Of a DNA stretch of 23,463 bases, positions 9,069 through 16,577 are shown in pieces. A program made the translations under genes and the position numbers. Under the pieces are notes generated by a model. The model had not been told where the DNA came from and ran no database searches. It saw only the letters and a list, made by a program, of their open reading frames with translations. Origin of the DNA: an uncultured Fretibacterium sp. Its GTDB lineage: Bacteria; Synergistota; Synergistia; Synergistales; Aminobacteriaceae. Every line of letters starts with the position of its first letter. Within the stretch, counting starts at the first letter, position 1. Location of the stretch: positions 1 to 23,463 of the forward strand of contig CALBPU010000089.1 in assembly GCA_937899395.1 (NCBI GenBank), given 5' to 3'.

Positions 9069-10016
9069 TTACATTTCTCCTTCGCTGAACAAAGCATAAA
9101 ATCCGTAAAGAGTACCTGCGACGATTAAGCCTACACAAATATTAAGAGGAAGAATTAAACCTCCGCTCAAAATATCGCCTATCGTGCCCTTAGGAATGAT
9201 TGAATGAATGTGATTTGCGCCCGTGAAAAACGAATAGCCTTTTGACAAAGCATAAATCATTAAGGCAGTTGAGCTTGAAACTATAAAAGTTCGTTCGTTG
9301 AAAAATTCTCTTACACGTTCAAAGCCGTAAGCATTTGCACAAAGTATTAAAGCGGTACTGAGGATAGCTCCGCCCGAAAAACCTCCGCCCGGTGATAAAT
9401 GACCGTTAATAACTACTACACAGCCCATCATTAAAATTACAGGAATTGATAGTGAAGCAACAGCTCTTAAAATAGTGTCATCGTTTCTGTAAATATGGAG
9501 ACGTTGGAATTTTTTTTGAGGTTTAGAACTCCGTGAGGAACTCAAAAGCATTAACACACTCACGGCAGCAGTAAACAAAACAGCAGATTCTCCGAAAGTA
9601 TCAAACGCTCTGTAATCCAAAATCAGACCTGCAACAATATTTTGAGCGCCTGTTTCATGTCCTCCGTGTTCAACATAACGCCTAATGACTTCATTGTTAG
9701 CAGGGTTTCGTTCATGTCCGAAAGGCGGAAGAGCAGCAACAGTTGTTAGCAACAATACAACAATTACGACACAAGTTAAAATGCTCAAAGCCGAATATAA
9801 AGTCGAAAAAATATGAAGGCCATGAATTTCGAGCCATTGTTCATAACGTTCTCTTAAAGTCGGTTCATGAAAACGTGAAAATTTATCCTTCGGCTTTTGA
9901 GTGAAAGGTAAATCGGGCGGCGGTTCGGGAGGTTCGACTTCATTTTCGGGTCGAGGGCCGTTTCCCATAACCCAGTTGAAAAAATTTTTCCATATAACTT
10001 TTAATTCTTCGTTCAA
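9069..10016 (-). CDS. mrpB: Fused MbhE-like and MrpB (MnhB) antiporter subunit
   Basis: The 315 residues combine two Mrp modules. Residues about 75-160 resemble the MbhE/C-terminal MrpA piece (LPPFG, NPANNEVIRRYVEHG, ETGAQNIVAGLILDYRAFDT). Residues about 178-310 are MnhB/MrpB (DTILRAVASLSIPVILMMG, INGHLSPGGGFSGGAI). In front is a soluble segment of about 65 residues with a proline- and acid-rich stretch (PEPPPDLPF). The start is TTG at 10016 with AAAGGAG 10 nt upstream. It follows the toxin gene by 30 nt and resumes the Mrp order after the inserted toxin-antitoxin block. The N-terminal extension is not normal for MrpB and has no visible function. Confidence 0.87.
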   Translation of the reverse strand: MNEELKVIWKNFFNWVMGNGPRPENEVEPPEPPPDLPFTQKPKDKFSRFHEPTLRERYEQWLEIHGLHIFSTLYSALSILTCVVIVVLLLTTVAALPPFGHERNPANNEVIRRYVEHGGHETGAQNIVAGLILDYRAFDTFGESAVLFTAAVSVLMLLSSSRSSKPQKKFQRLHIYRNDDTILRAVASLSIPVILMMGCVVVINGHLSPGGGFSGGAILSTALILCANAYGFERVREFFNERTFIVSSSTALMIYALSKGYSFFTGANHIHSIIPKGTIGDILSGGLILPLNICVGLIVAGTLYGFYALFSEGEM

Positions 10017-10046
10017 GATTAAATTACTCCTTTCATGTTAAAAATT

Positions 10047-10343
10047 TTACTCGTAATGTGTCCACATTCTAATTATCCTGACAATTCCGTCATAAGGTTT
10101 TCCGTCAGCGGACAAAATTTTTTCAATATTTTCGCAGACCTCATAAATAAGCTTATGCTGAAGATTGATTCGCCTCGAAAAACAGCCTCGTAAATCCCAT
10201 AACAGTTTTTCATATTCAGGAGGATTTTGAAAGGGATTAATTCTGATGATGTTCAAAAGATTTTTAACCTTGCTTTCAAAACCTGCTCTTTTTATCAATT
10301 TCTTATCTTTTTCTGCCTGTTTACTGAATTTAACAAGATACAT
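10047..10343 (-). CDS. YoeB/Txe-family mRNA interferase toxin
   Basis: A 98-residue RelE-superfamily toxin, expected to cut mRNA on the ribosome. YoeB landmarks are present: FSKQAEKDKKLIKR near the N-terminus, NPFQNPPEYEKLLWDLRG (Glu43/45), SRRI (Arg57/58), HKLIYEV and a terminal His-Tyr pair (H96-Y97) matching the C-terminal catalytic His-Tyr of YoeB. It is somewhat longer than E. coli YoeB (84 residues), mainly through an insertion before the last strand (about 71-86). The ATG at 10343 directly follows the antitoxin stop with no gap, so it depends on antitoxin translation. The pair lies inside the antiporter operon. Confidence 0.85.
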   Translation of the reverse strand: MYLVKFSKQAEKDKKLIKRAGFESKVKNLLNIIRINPFQNPPEYEKLLWDLRGCFSRRINLQHKLIYEVCENIEKILSADGKPYDGIVRIIRMWTHYE

Positions 10344-10601
10344 TTACCATTCCTCATTAGGAGGATCATATTCTTTGCATTCTGATAAAGGTTCTTGTTT
10401 TGCTTTGATAATACTTTCAACCATACCGGGAATAGAATACAAATATAAAGTTTCCTGCAACGAGTTCCAATCATCTTCTGATACAAGAACGGCATTTTTC
10501 CCGTTATCATTCACAATTATGACAGGTACATTGCTAACATTTACATCTGATAAAAGCTGAAAAAATTTTTCATGTGCTTTTTCTGCTGTTATTGCTGTCA
10601 T
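10344..10601 (-). CDS. YefM/Phd-family antitoxin
   Basis: An 85-residue antitoxin partner of the adjacent YoeB-like toxin. It begins MTAITAEKAHEKFFQLLSDV, the DNA-binding N-terminus of Phd/YefM proteins, and contains PVIIVNDNGKNAVLVSEDDWNSLQETLYL, typical of the family. The acidic, less ordered C-terminus (ECKEYDPPNEEW) should wrap the toxin. The start at 10601 matches the family's usual length and has a modest AAGG 8 nt upstream; an ATG at 10622 would add seven residues. Such proteins usually repress their own promoter with the toxin as co-repressor. No separate promoter could be picked out here. Confidence 0.85.
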   Translation of the reverse strand: MTAITAEKAHEKFFQLLSDVNVSNVPVIIVNDNGKNAVLVSEDDWNSLQETLYLYSIPGMVESIIKAKQEPLSECKEYDPPNEEW

Positions 10602-10615
10602 GATATTTGCCTTTT

Positions 10616-10810
10616 TTACCATGTTTCTCCGAGTTGTCTCAAATTTGATTGAGCACCGGCGTATCCCTGTTGTGCTGACTTACGAAACCACTTAACAGCT
10701 TCGTAACTGTCTTGGTCAACTTCTTCACCTTCATCATACATACGGCCTAACAGAAATTGAGCTTCAATACAAACAAAAAATGAAACTAATCTTTGAAAAT
10801 TTTTACGCAT
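10616..10810 (-). CDS. Short Sel1-repeat protein, probably a fragment
   Basis: A 64-residue product with a short hydrophobic N-terminus (FQRLVSFFVCI) and one Sel1-type repeat: AQFLLGRMYDEGEEVDQDSY, then EAVKWFRKSAQQGYAGAQSNL. Sel1 proteins normally carry several such 36-residue repeats and act as protein-binding solenoids, so a single repeat suggests a remnant of a larger gene. The start chosen is the ATG at 10810, overlapping the end of the mbhD-like gene by 8 bases, with GAGGAG about 11 nt upstream. An upstream ATG at 10855 would overlap further. It sits with the toxin-antitoxin genes as foreign cargo in the antiporter operon. Confidence 0.6.
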   Translation of the reverse strand: MRKNFQRLVSFFVCIEAQFLLGRMYDEGEEVDQDSYEAVKWFRKSAQQGYAGAQSNLRQLGETW

Positions 10811-11075
10811 TATTTTTTTTCTCCTCGTTCTCTTTTTCATGGCCGATCTGTCCAATCTTACGCAACGCTAAAAAGAACAACACGCTCGTTACTCCTGCAC
10901 CGACGGCAGCCTCTGTTATTGCTAAGTCAGGCGAACGCAAAAGCACCCATATTACGGCCATGACCAAACTGTAACTCATGAAAATTATTACGGAGTTCAA
11001 CAAATTTTTCGATATTGATACCGCTATGGCACACACTACCAAAAATATTAACAACAGCCACTCAATTATTACCAT
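10803..11075 (-). CDS. MbhD-like antiporter subunit (DUF4040; C-terminal MrpA module)
   Basis: A 90-residue membrane protein with three predicted helices and the conserved DLAITEAAVGAGVTSVLFFLAL segment of the MbhD/DUF4040 family. The Glu in TEAAVG is a likely ion-path residue. In classical Mrp systems this module is fused to the C-terminus of MrpA; here it is a separate gene, as in membrane-bound hydrogenase-like and group-3 Mrp operons. It overlaps the end of mrpG by 14 bases. The ATG at 11075 lies inside the upstream coding region. Its expected next partner, MbhE, is displaced about 0.8 kb downstream by the inserted Sel1/toxin-antitoxin block. Confidence 0.87.
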   Translation of the reverse strand: MVIIEWLLLIFLVVCAIAVSISKNLLNSVIIFMSYSLVMAVIWVLLRSPDLAITEAAVGAGVTSVLFFLALRKIGQIGHEKENEEKKNNA

Positions 11076-11451
11076 CTGTTTTTTCTCCTTCCGATGTTCT
11101 CGTCTCCCCTGCTAAGGGGGGAACTGAAGGGGGGTTCGTTGCGTCTATGAAATCACAGATTAAATTCAAATTCGGATTAGTTCGGACTTCAGCTCGTGCG
11201 ATTAAATGACTTGCGACAGGATTGCAAAGCCATAAAAATACTATCGCTAAAAATAACTTCAGCGAATAAACAGTCAATCCCGACATAACCATTAATCCCG
11301 AAAGAACTAACAACGCTCCTAACGTATCGCATTTCGCAGCAACATGAATACGGTTTAACATCGTTGAAAATCTGAATATCCCTATTACAGCGATTGATAA
11401 TGCCCATAAACCTGACAATATTAAACCTGCCGCAATTATTAAACGAATCAT
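11062..11451 (-). CDS. mrpG: Mrp antiporter subunit G
   Basis: A 129-residue small membrane subunit of the PhaG/MnhG family: GLWALSIAVIGIFRFSTMLNRIHVAAKCDTLGALLVLSGL is diagnostic, followed by a third helix and a short conserved NPVASHLIARA. The ATG at 11451 overlaps the mrpF stop as ATGA and has AGGAGG upstream; a longer reading from 11538 would add 29 residues overlying mrpF. The last 40 or so residues are not typical of MrpG. They include NPPSVPPLAGETRTSEG, encoded by a GC-rich palindromic sequence (11091-11142) that looks like a repeat read in frame. Confidence 0.88.
   Translation of the reverse strand: MIRLIIAAGLILSGLWALSIAVIGIFRFSTMLNRIHVAAKCDTLGALLVLSGLMVMSGLTVYSLKLFLAIVFLWLCNPVASHLIARAEVRTNPNLNLICDFIDATNPPSVPPLAGETRTSEGEKTDGNN
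11091..11142. repeat. GC-rich palindromic repeat-like insert in the 3' end of mrpG
   Basis: This stretch differs sharply from its AT-rich surroundings. On the minus strand it holds two related runs, CCCCCCTTCAG and CCCCCCTTAGC, plus a short hairpin in which CCCCT pairs with AGGGG (11106-11119). Read in frame it gives NPPSVPPLAGETRTSEG, much like peptides produced when dispersed palindromic repeats lie within bacterial genes. Only this copy is in the window, so its status as a dispersed repeat is inferred. Confidence 0.55.
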
Positions 11452-11744
11452 TCTTCTTCGTCTTCCTCCTTTTTCTCTAGAACCGAACGTGCTAACACTA
11501 CAACCGATAAAAAATTTATTATTGCGTATATCAAACATATATCAGCCAAATAATTTTCACCGATTATCAACGCAAGCACGGCAATTAAAACTATAACTTT
11601 TGTTCCGATTATGCTTCCGGCAATTATTCGATCTGAATATCTCGATCCTAACGTAGCTCTTAACAAACTTATAAAAATTGTTACGGATAAAAATACTGCG
11701 CTTGAAATCAACAAAATTTCCTTCAGCGTTTCAACTTCAGGCAT
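11448..11744 (-). CDS. mrpF: Mrp antiporter subunit F
   Basis: A 98-residue protein with three predicted membrane helices and the MrpF/PhaF core SLLRATLGSRYSDRIIAGSIIGTK, including the conserved Asp of the SDRIIA motif. It ends in an acidic tail (EKKEEDEEE). The ATG at 11742-11744 overlaps the end of mrpE by 8 bases, and its stop overlaps the mrpG start. Order and overlaps match the conserved E-F-G block of Mrp operons. Confidence 0.9.
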   Translation of the reverse strand: MPEVETLKEILLISSAVFLSVTIFISLLRATLGSRYSDRIIAGSIIGTKVIVLIAVLALIIGENYLADICLIYAIINFLSVVVLARSVLEKKEEDEEE

Positions 11745-12213
11745 TTAATCTTCTCTCCATTCTCATTAAAATTCTCTCAAATATAGACCCCTCTAACCCC
11801 CTAGCTATTTCCCTGTCTAAAGCATGAACCAAAAATTCATTGCCTTCAAGAGATATTGTTATTGTTCCCGGAGTAAGTGTGATTGAATTTGCAAGAGCAA
11901 CTCTGGCAGCTTCGGTCTTTAATGGCGTGTTAAATTTTACTAAGCACGGTTCTACTTGAATTTCATGAGCAAGGACTAATTTTGAAATCAACAAATTTGC
12001 TCTGACGATTTCAATTAAAAGGACAACCGCATAAAATAAAGCATCGGGAAAAATTTTCAAGAACTTCCATAAATTAGATAACGTTAAATTAAGCTTTATA
12101 ATTTTCCTGACAAAAAAATCGAGCAAAACTGAAATCAAAACACCTGCAACAATAATTTCAAATGTAATCCTGCCGTTAAATATTACCCATAATAAAAAGT
12201 ATATGAGGCTCAA
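11737..12213 (-). CDS. mrpE: Mrp antiporter subunit E
   Basis: A 158-residue MnhE/MrpE-family membrane protein, the usual length. Two or three N-terminal helices are followed by a soluble domain with the family sequence FPDALFYAVVLLIEIVRANLL and TEAARVALANSITLTPGTITI. It is the first gene of the antiporter operon: no gene on this strand lies just upstream, and the divergent surface-protein gene starts 110 bases away. The start is TTG at 12213, with GAAGGAGGA 8 nt upstream. Confidence 0.92.
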   Translation of the reverse strand: MSLIYFLLWVIFNGRITFEIIVAGVLISVLLDFFVRKIIKLNLTLSNLWKFLKIFPDALFYAVVLLIEIVRANLLISKLVLAHEIQVEPCLVKFNTPLKTEAARVALANSITLTPGTITISLEGNEFLVHALDREIARGLEGSIFERILMRMERRLNA

Positions 12214-12323
12214 AAATTAAATCCTCCTTCAAAAATATTTGTATTGAAATATTGATTTTAATTTTAACATAGCGTGTAGTAAAATAAAGCAATTCTAAAA
12301 TTTTAATTAGGAGGAATTTTTTT
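12214..12323. promoter_or_regulatory. Divergent promoter region (mrp operon / surface-protein operon)
   Basis: This very AT-rich 110-base spacer must hold promoters for both directions. The best plus-strand pair is TTGAAA (12244-12249) with TAACAT (12265-12270), 15 nt apart. On the minus strand TTGCTT (12287-12292) and TATGTT (12266-12271) are also 15 nt apart. The two overlap, so the transcripts may interfere. Both spacings are shorter than ideal, so the exact boxes are uncertain. The AGGAGG site at 12309-12314 serves the plus-strand gene. Confidence 0.4.
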
Positions 12324-15300
12324 GTGAGAACGTTCAAAAAATTTTCGGCAATTTTCATATTGTCGTGGTTAATGTGCGCATTTTTTGTTTCACTGGCTAT
12401 GGCTGAATCGATTGAAATCAACAAAACAAATTTTCCCGACGAAGTTTTTCGTGAATATGTTGGAAATAATTGTGATAGTAACGGTGACGGCTGGTTAAGC
12501 CCCAGTGAAATCATAGATGTTACGTACATAACATTCATGAGCGGCAATACGATAACTTCAGGCGATGAAATTATTGATGTAGGAGCAGGGGTAAAATCCT
12601 TAAAGGGCATTGAGTTTTTTTACAATCTTGAAACTCTTACATGTAACGGCTCAAATTGGTCAGGATATTCTGATACTTTAGATTCTGTTTCAGAACGTTA
12701 TCATGATGACGGACTGCCTAGACTCACAGAACTTGACGTAACAAACAATAGAAATTTAACTTCTTTAACTTGCGAATTTCAACGCCTCTCAAATTTATCT
12801 GTAAGCTATAACACAAAATTAGAGGTATTAAGTTGCAGAGGCAATATGCTCACAAATATTAATGTCTCTAACAACAAAGCGTTAAAATATTTTGAGTGCG
12901 ATTCAAATCTTTTAACAGAAATTGACGTTAGCAAAAATACTAACTTAGAATATCTTAGTTGCGCTGGAAATTATCTGACTCAATTAGATTTAAGCAAAAA
13001 TCAAAAACTTGGTGCAGATGATTCAATGTTTCCTTGGGACAGCTACATGGCGTTAAGTCAGATGTACGCAAAATTAAAAGTTCATAAGGCTAATGACGGT
13101 TCATATTACGCAGATCTCAAAGACTATCTCTCTGATAAAATCAGCAAAGTTAATCCCGACACCGTACAAATTTCTTATGACGGAATGTTAGAGCCTGCGC
13201 AATACGACAGCAATACGGGCATAATACAATGTACTTCATCGCCTCAAACGGTTACATACCAATATGACACAGGCATAACTCAATATGGACAAAAAGTTTA
13301 CATGGAAGTTAATTTAACAAGACCTTCAACTGACTTTCCTATTGATGATTCATATTTCCCTCATGAAAAATTCCGAGAGTACGTTGAAAAATTTGATACC
13401 GATAATGACGGTTGGTTTAGCGAAGAAGAGATTAGCAAAGTTACAAGTATCAATGTATCAAACATGCAATCAAATATTTCTACCTTCTTGAATGGCATAG
13501 AATTTTTCACGAATTTAACGAGTCTGCATTGTGAAAATAATTTTTTGTATAGTCTTGACCTCAGTAAAAATACAAAGTTAAAGGAGCTGTTTTGTAATAA
13601 CTGCGGATTATGTGAGCTTAACGTTCCAGAGAACACAGAGTTAATTTATTTAGTATGTTCCTATAATAATTTAACCCAACTTGACCTCAGCAAAAATAAT
13701 AAACTTACTCTTCTTAATTGTTCACCGCAATCAATTTCAGGCTTAAAATTTATTCAGAGTGATGACAAATTGTATCATGCAAATCTCAAAGATTATTTAT
13801 CGAATAACATCGACAAAATTAAAGTTGAAGGTTTGCAGGACTATGATTCAAATCTCGCAGAATATAACAGCACAACAGGCACCGCAAAATTTTTCCACAT
13901 TCCCGAATCAGTCATTTATAAATATGATACAGGGTGCCAAGCAAATTTATCGGAGGCTAAACTTATGAGCGTTGAACTTACTCCGAGCAATTTCCCTGAT
14001 GTTGTTACAAAATATCTTTCAGACGGAAAAGTTGAAAAATCTTACGAGGAATATATTGAAGGAACAGGCTCAAATCTTATATGGACATGTTCTGGAGATT
14101 TACCCGACGGTTTGTCGCTGGATCAAAATCCTTCGGCTTTATCAAACAGAAACGTCGCAAGAATTAAAGGTACTCCGACAGATTCGGCCGTGAGCAGTAC
14201 ATTCAAAATTATTGCTTCAAATGATTACGGAATTGACAGCAAGGATTTCACAATCACAATCATCTCTAAACCTCAAATAAACGGCACTCTTGAAAACGGT
14301 GTAACAAAAGCACCTTACAACAATGTGTTAAAAATCGTCGGAGGGACTTCACCTTATGTTTGGGAAATAATTGACGGAATATTGCCCGACGGTCTTGAGC
14401 TTTCACCTGATATTACAGGAGCTGAATTAACAATTAGAGGCACTCCGACAACTGCTCAGACTTGTAATTTTACGTTGAAAATTACGGACGATAATAATCT
14501 TGTTGCCTCAAAAGATTTCACCGTTACCATTACAAAACCCAAAATTAGCGGCTCGTTGAAAAATACATGTATCAAAAATAAAACGTATTCTTCAACTATA
14601 AAGGTCAGTGGCGGAACAGCTCCTTATACTTGGATAAAGAGCAGCGGAACTTTACCGAAAGGCTTGGAACTTTCACCCGATATTACAGGCGAAAAACTTA
14701 CTTTGAAGGGCATTCCCACGAGTGCTAAAGATTACACGTTCAAATTGAAGGTAACTGATAAAAATGGCGCGTATGTTTCAAAATCTTACACGATCACAAT
14801 CACCCAACCGACAATTAACGGGGCCTTAAAAGAAACGTGCGTTAAGAACAAAACGTATTCATCGAAATTAACAGTCAGCGGAGGCACATCACCTTATACA
14901 TGGGTTAAGAGTAGCGGAACATTACCTGCCGACCTTGAACTTGTTCCTAATACAACAGGCACTACACTTACGATTAAGGGCACTCCTTTAACTGCTAAGA
15001 CTTACACGTTTAAGTTAAAAGTTACGGATAAAAACGGATTAACAGCTTCAAAGTCCTATACTGTTATGATAACGCAACCGACTATTGCAGGGACATTGAA
15101 GGAAACGTGCATAAAGAACAAAACATACTCATCGAAATTAACAGTAAGCGGAGGAACATCACCTTATACATGGGTTAAGAGTAGCGGGACATTACCTGCC
15201 GGCCTTGAACTTGTTCCTAATACAACAGGCACTACACTTACGATTAAGGGAACTCCTTCAACCGCTAAAACTTATACGTTTAAGTTAAAAGTTACGGATA

Positions 15301-16079
15301 AAAACGGATTAACCGCTTCAAAATCCTATACTGTTACGATAACGCAACCGACTATTAGCGGCTCTCTGAAAACTTCTTGTGTGAAAGACAGTTCTTATTC
15401 ATCAAGTTTGAAAGTCAGTGGAGGCACTTCACCTTATACTTGGGAAAAAATTAGCGGCACTTTACCTGAAGGGCTTGAGCTTGTTCCTAATGCAAAAGGC
15501 ACAACACTTACGATTAAAGGAATTCCTTCAACTGTTAAGGCTTATACGTTCAAGTTGAAAGTTACGGATAAAAACGGCCTCTGTGCTTCAAAACAGTACA
15601 AGGTAACTATTACAAAGCCAACTTCTGAAGCCGCTTCAAAATCGGTCAGTACTGAAAAATTCGCGGGCATTAAAGATAATGATAATGTCTCTCAAGAAAT
15701 TTCATTGCCTCTCGATGAACAAAATATTAACGAAAATCTTGCTGTAGATGCTGTTAATAATGTCTGCGTTTCAACAGAGTTAAATATTTTAAGCGATGAT
15801 ATTTTATGGAGAGGTATCGGAAAAGATGAGGATCTTGTTGGTGTTCGTGAAAATCAACCCGTAACGTTCTTTATTACTGCTCCTGTTGAAATTTTAAGCT
15901 CTGATGTTAAAGTGTTCATTGATGATATTCTTGCGGAAGATTTAACAGTCTATGATGAAAATTCCTTCACTGTTCCGTCGGAATTAGTGAACGATGATTT
16001 CAAAGTTCAGGTTAAAATTCTTTCACAAGAAAACGAACTCGAATCAAATGAGTTATATATATCTGTTGAAAGGAACTAA
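12324..16079 (+). CDS. Large secreted EF-hand/leucine-rich-repeat/putative-Ig protein
   Basis: A 1251-residue exported protein with a signal peptide (cleavage near AMA-ES, residue 27). Two similar modules each combine a FP-E-FREYV segment, a complete EF-hand loop (residues 51-62 and 358-369, with D-x-D/N-x-D-G and a final Glu) and short leucine-rich repeats of the type LTELDVSNN-KLE-L-C. Six putative-Ig (He_PIG-like) domains follow (about 560-1098), the last four exactly 90 residues each. A C-terminal domain of about 150 residues ends without a sorting signal or membrane anchor. Calcium probably stabilises the EF loops. The GTG start at 12324 has AGGAGGA about 8 nt upstream. An adhesin or ligand-binding role is inferred; no catalytic motif was seen. 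Confidence 0.87.
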   Translation: MRTFKKFSAIFILSWLMCAFFVSLAMAESIEINKTNFPDEVFREYVGNNCDSNGDGWLSPSEIIDVTYITFMSGNTITSGDEIIDVGAGVKSLKGIEFFYNLETLTCNGSNWSGYSDTLDSVSERYHDDGLPRLTELDVTNNRNLTSLTCEFQRLSNLSVSYNTKLEVLSCRGNMLTNINVSNNKALKYFECDSNLLTEIDVSKNTNLEYLSCAGNYLTQLDLSKNQKLGADDSMFPWDSYMALSQMYAKLKVHKANDGSYYADLKDYLSDKISKVNPDTVQISYDGMLEPAQYDSNTGIIQCTSSPQTVTYQYDTGITQYGQKVYMEVNLTRPSTDFPIDDSYFPHEKFREYVEKFDTDNDGWFSEEEISKVTSINVSNMQSNISTFLNGIEFFTNLTSLHCENNFLYSLDLSKNTKLKELFCNNCGLCELNVPENTELIYLVCSYNNLTQLDLSKNNKLTLLNCSPQSISGLKFIQSDDKLYHANLKDYLSNNIDKIKVEGLQDYDSNLAEYNSTTGTAKFFHIPESVIYKYDTGCQANLSEAKLMSVELTPSNFPDVVTKYLSDGKVEKSYEEYIEGTGSNLIWTCSGDLPDGLSLDQNPSALSNRNVARIKGTPTDSAVSSTFKIIASNDYGIDSKDFTITIISKPQINGTLENGVTKAPYNNVLKIVGGTSPYVWEIIDGILPDGLELSPDITGAELTIRGTPTTAQTCNFTLKITDDNNLVASKDFTVTITKPKISGSLKNTCIKNKTYSSTIKVSGGTAPYTWIKSSGTLPKGLELSPDITGEKLTLKGIPTSAKDYTFKLKVTDKNGAYVSKSYTITITQPTINGALKETCVKNKTYSSKLTVSGGTSPYTWVKSSGTLPADLELVPNTTGTTLTIKGTPLTAKTYTFKLKVTDKNGLTASKSYTVMITQPTIAGTLKETCIKNKTYSSKLTVSGGTSPYTWVKSSGTLPAGLELVPNTTGTTLTIKGTPSTAKTYTFKLKVTDKNGLTASKSYTVTITQPTISGSLKTSCVKDSSYSSSLKVSGGTSPYTWEKISGTLPEGLELVPNAKGTTLTIKGIPSTVKAYTFKLKVTDKNGLCASKQYKVTITKPTSEAASKSVSTEKFAGIKDNDNVSQEISLPLDEQNINENLAVDAVNNVCVSTELNILSDDILWRGIGKDEDLVGVRENQPVTFFITAPVEILSSDVKVFIDDILAEDLTVYDENSFTVPSELVNDDFKVQVKILSQENELESNELYISVERN
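14538..15617 (+). repeat. Four tandem 270-bp units encoding Ig-like domains
   Basis: Units start at 14538, 14808, 15078 and 15348, each exactly 270 bp (90 codons), beginning with Pro and carrying CVKNKTYSS, GGTSPYTW, SGTLP-GLEL and FKLKVTDKNG. Units two and three are almost identical at DNA level, including long exact runs, while units one and four are more diverged. A 267-bp unit (14271-14537) and a still more divergent one precede them. This pattern suggests recent duplication within the array. Confidence 0.92.
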
Positions 16080-16085
16080 AAATTT

Positions 16086-16538
16086 ATGAGCAATATAAAA
16101 TTTAATGATCAATGTGTTCATGTTGTTTTTCTCGGACTTCCTAATGTTCCGGGAATTGCCGCTGAAATTTTTAACTCACTCTCTGAACATTCAGTGGGTG
16201 TTTTTATGGTTACTCAAAATACTATGAGGGGAGGACGTTCCGACCTCTCATTCTTAATCCATAAGGACAAACTTGACGAAATAATTCCAGTATGTCGTGA
16301 AGCTGCCGAAAAAGTCGGAGGTCAGGGAGTTTCATTTGCTACCGAAGTCGCTGCGATAACAGTCAGCTTAAAATCTCCGGCCGATTCAGCACACACACTC
16401 GCAAAAATTTTCAAGGCTCTTGCATCTGTAAACGTCAATATCGAAATAATTAATTCAACTTTAGACAGCGCAATTTGTATCGTGAGCTTAACAAAAGCTC
16501 ATGAAGGTCTTAAAGCATTGAAAAAAATTTTGGATTAA
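16086..16538 (+). CDS. Stand-alone two-ACT-domain amino-acid-binding protein
   Basis: A 150-residue cytoplasmic protein with two ACT-like domains (about 10-75 and 82-148), resembling the regulatory tail of aspartate kinase: GLPNVPGIAAEIFNSLSEH, then VFMVTQN, then LSFLIHKDKL; and LAKIFKALASVNVNIEIINS, then ICIVSLTKAHEGLKALKKIL. No kinase domain is attached, so it is likely a free sensor of an amino acid rather than an enzyme. The ATG at 16086 is 6 nt after the surface-protein stop, with AAAGGA about 13 nt upstream, so co-transcription and coupling are likely. A terminator-like hairpin starts 10 nt after its stop. The ligand cannot be predicted. Confidence 0.82.
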   Translation: MSNIKFNDQCVHVVFLGLPNVPGIAAEIFNSLSEHSVGVFMVTQNTMRGGRSDLSFLIHKDKLDEIIPVCREAAEKVGGQGVSFATEVAAITVSLKSPADSAHTLAKIFKALASVNVNIEIINSTLDSAICIVSLTKAHEGLKALKKILD

Positions 16539-16547
16539 ACTTATAAT

Positions 16548-16577
16548 ACTCCCTGTAATAAGGGAGTGATTTTTTTT
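16548..16577 (+). terminator. Terminator-like hairpin overlapping the helicase ribosome binding site
   Basis: ACTCCCT (16548-16554) pairs perfectly with AGGGAGT (16561-16567) across a 6-nt loop. Two bases then eight Ts (16570-16577) follow, the form of an intrinsic terminator for the ACT gene. The only good ribosome binding site for the helicase (GGGAG, 16562-16566) is in the 3' arm, and the TTG start at 16576 is in the T-run. The stem may thus control read-through and also hide the binding site. Confidence 0.8.

Noticed and set aside
5632..10016. NuoL/M/K-like genes as part of respiratory complex I or a membrane-bound hydrogenase
   Set aside because: MrpE, F, G and MnhB-type subunits are present and no hydrogenase, NuoB/C/D or NuoH-like gene occurs, so an Mrp antiporter is the simpler reading.
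11452..11538. N-terminal extension of mrpG from an upstream ATG
   Set aside because: It overlays mrpF in another frame; the internal ATG at 11451 has the proper binding site and ATGA overlap and matches the family N-terminus.
14538..15617. CRISPR-like array from regularly spaced repeats
   Set aside because: The 270-bp units are open coding repeats without spacers, not short palindromic repeats.
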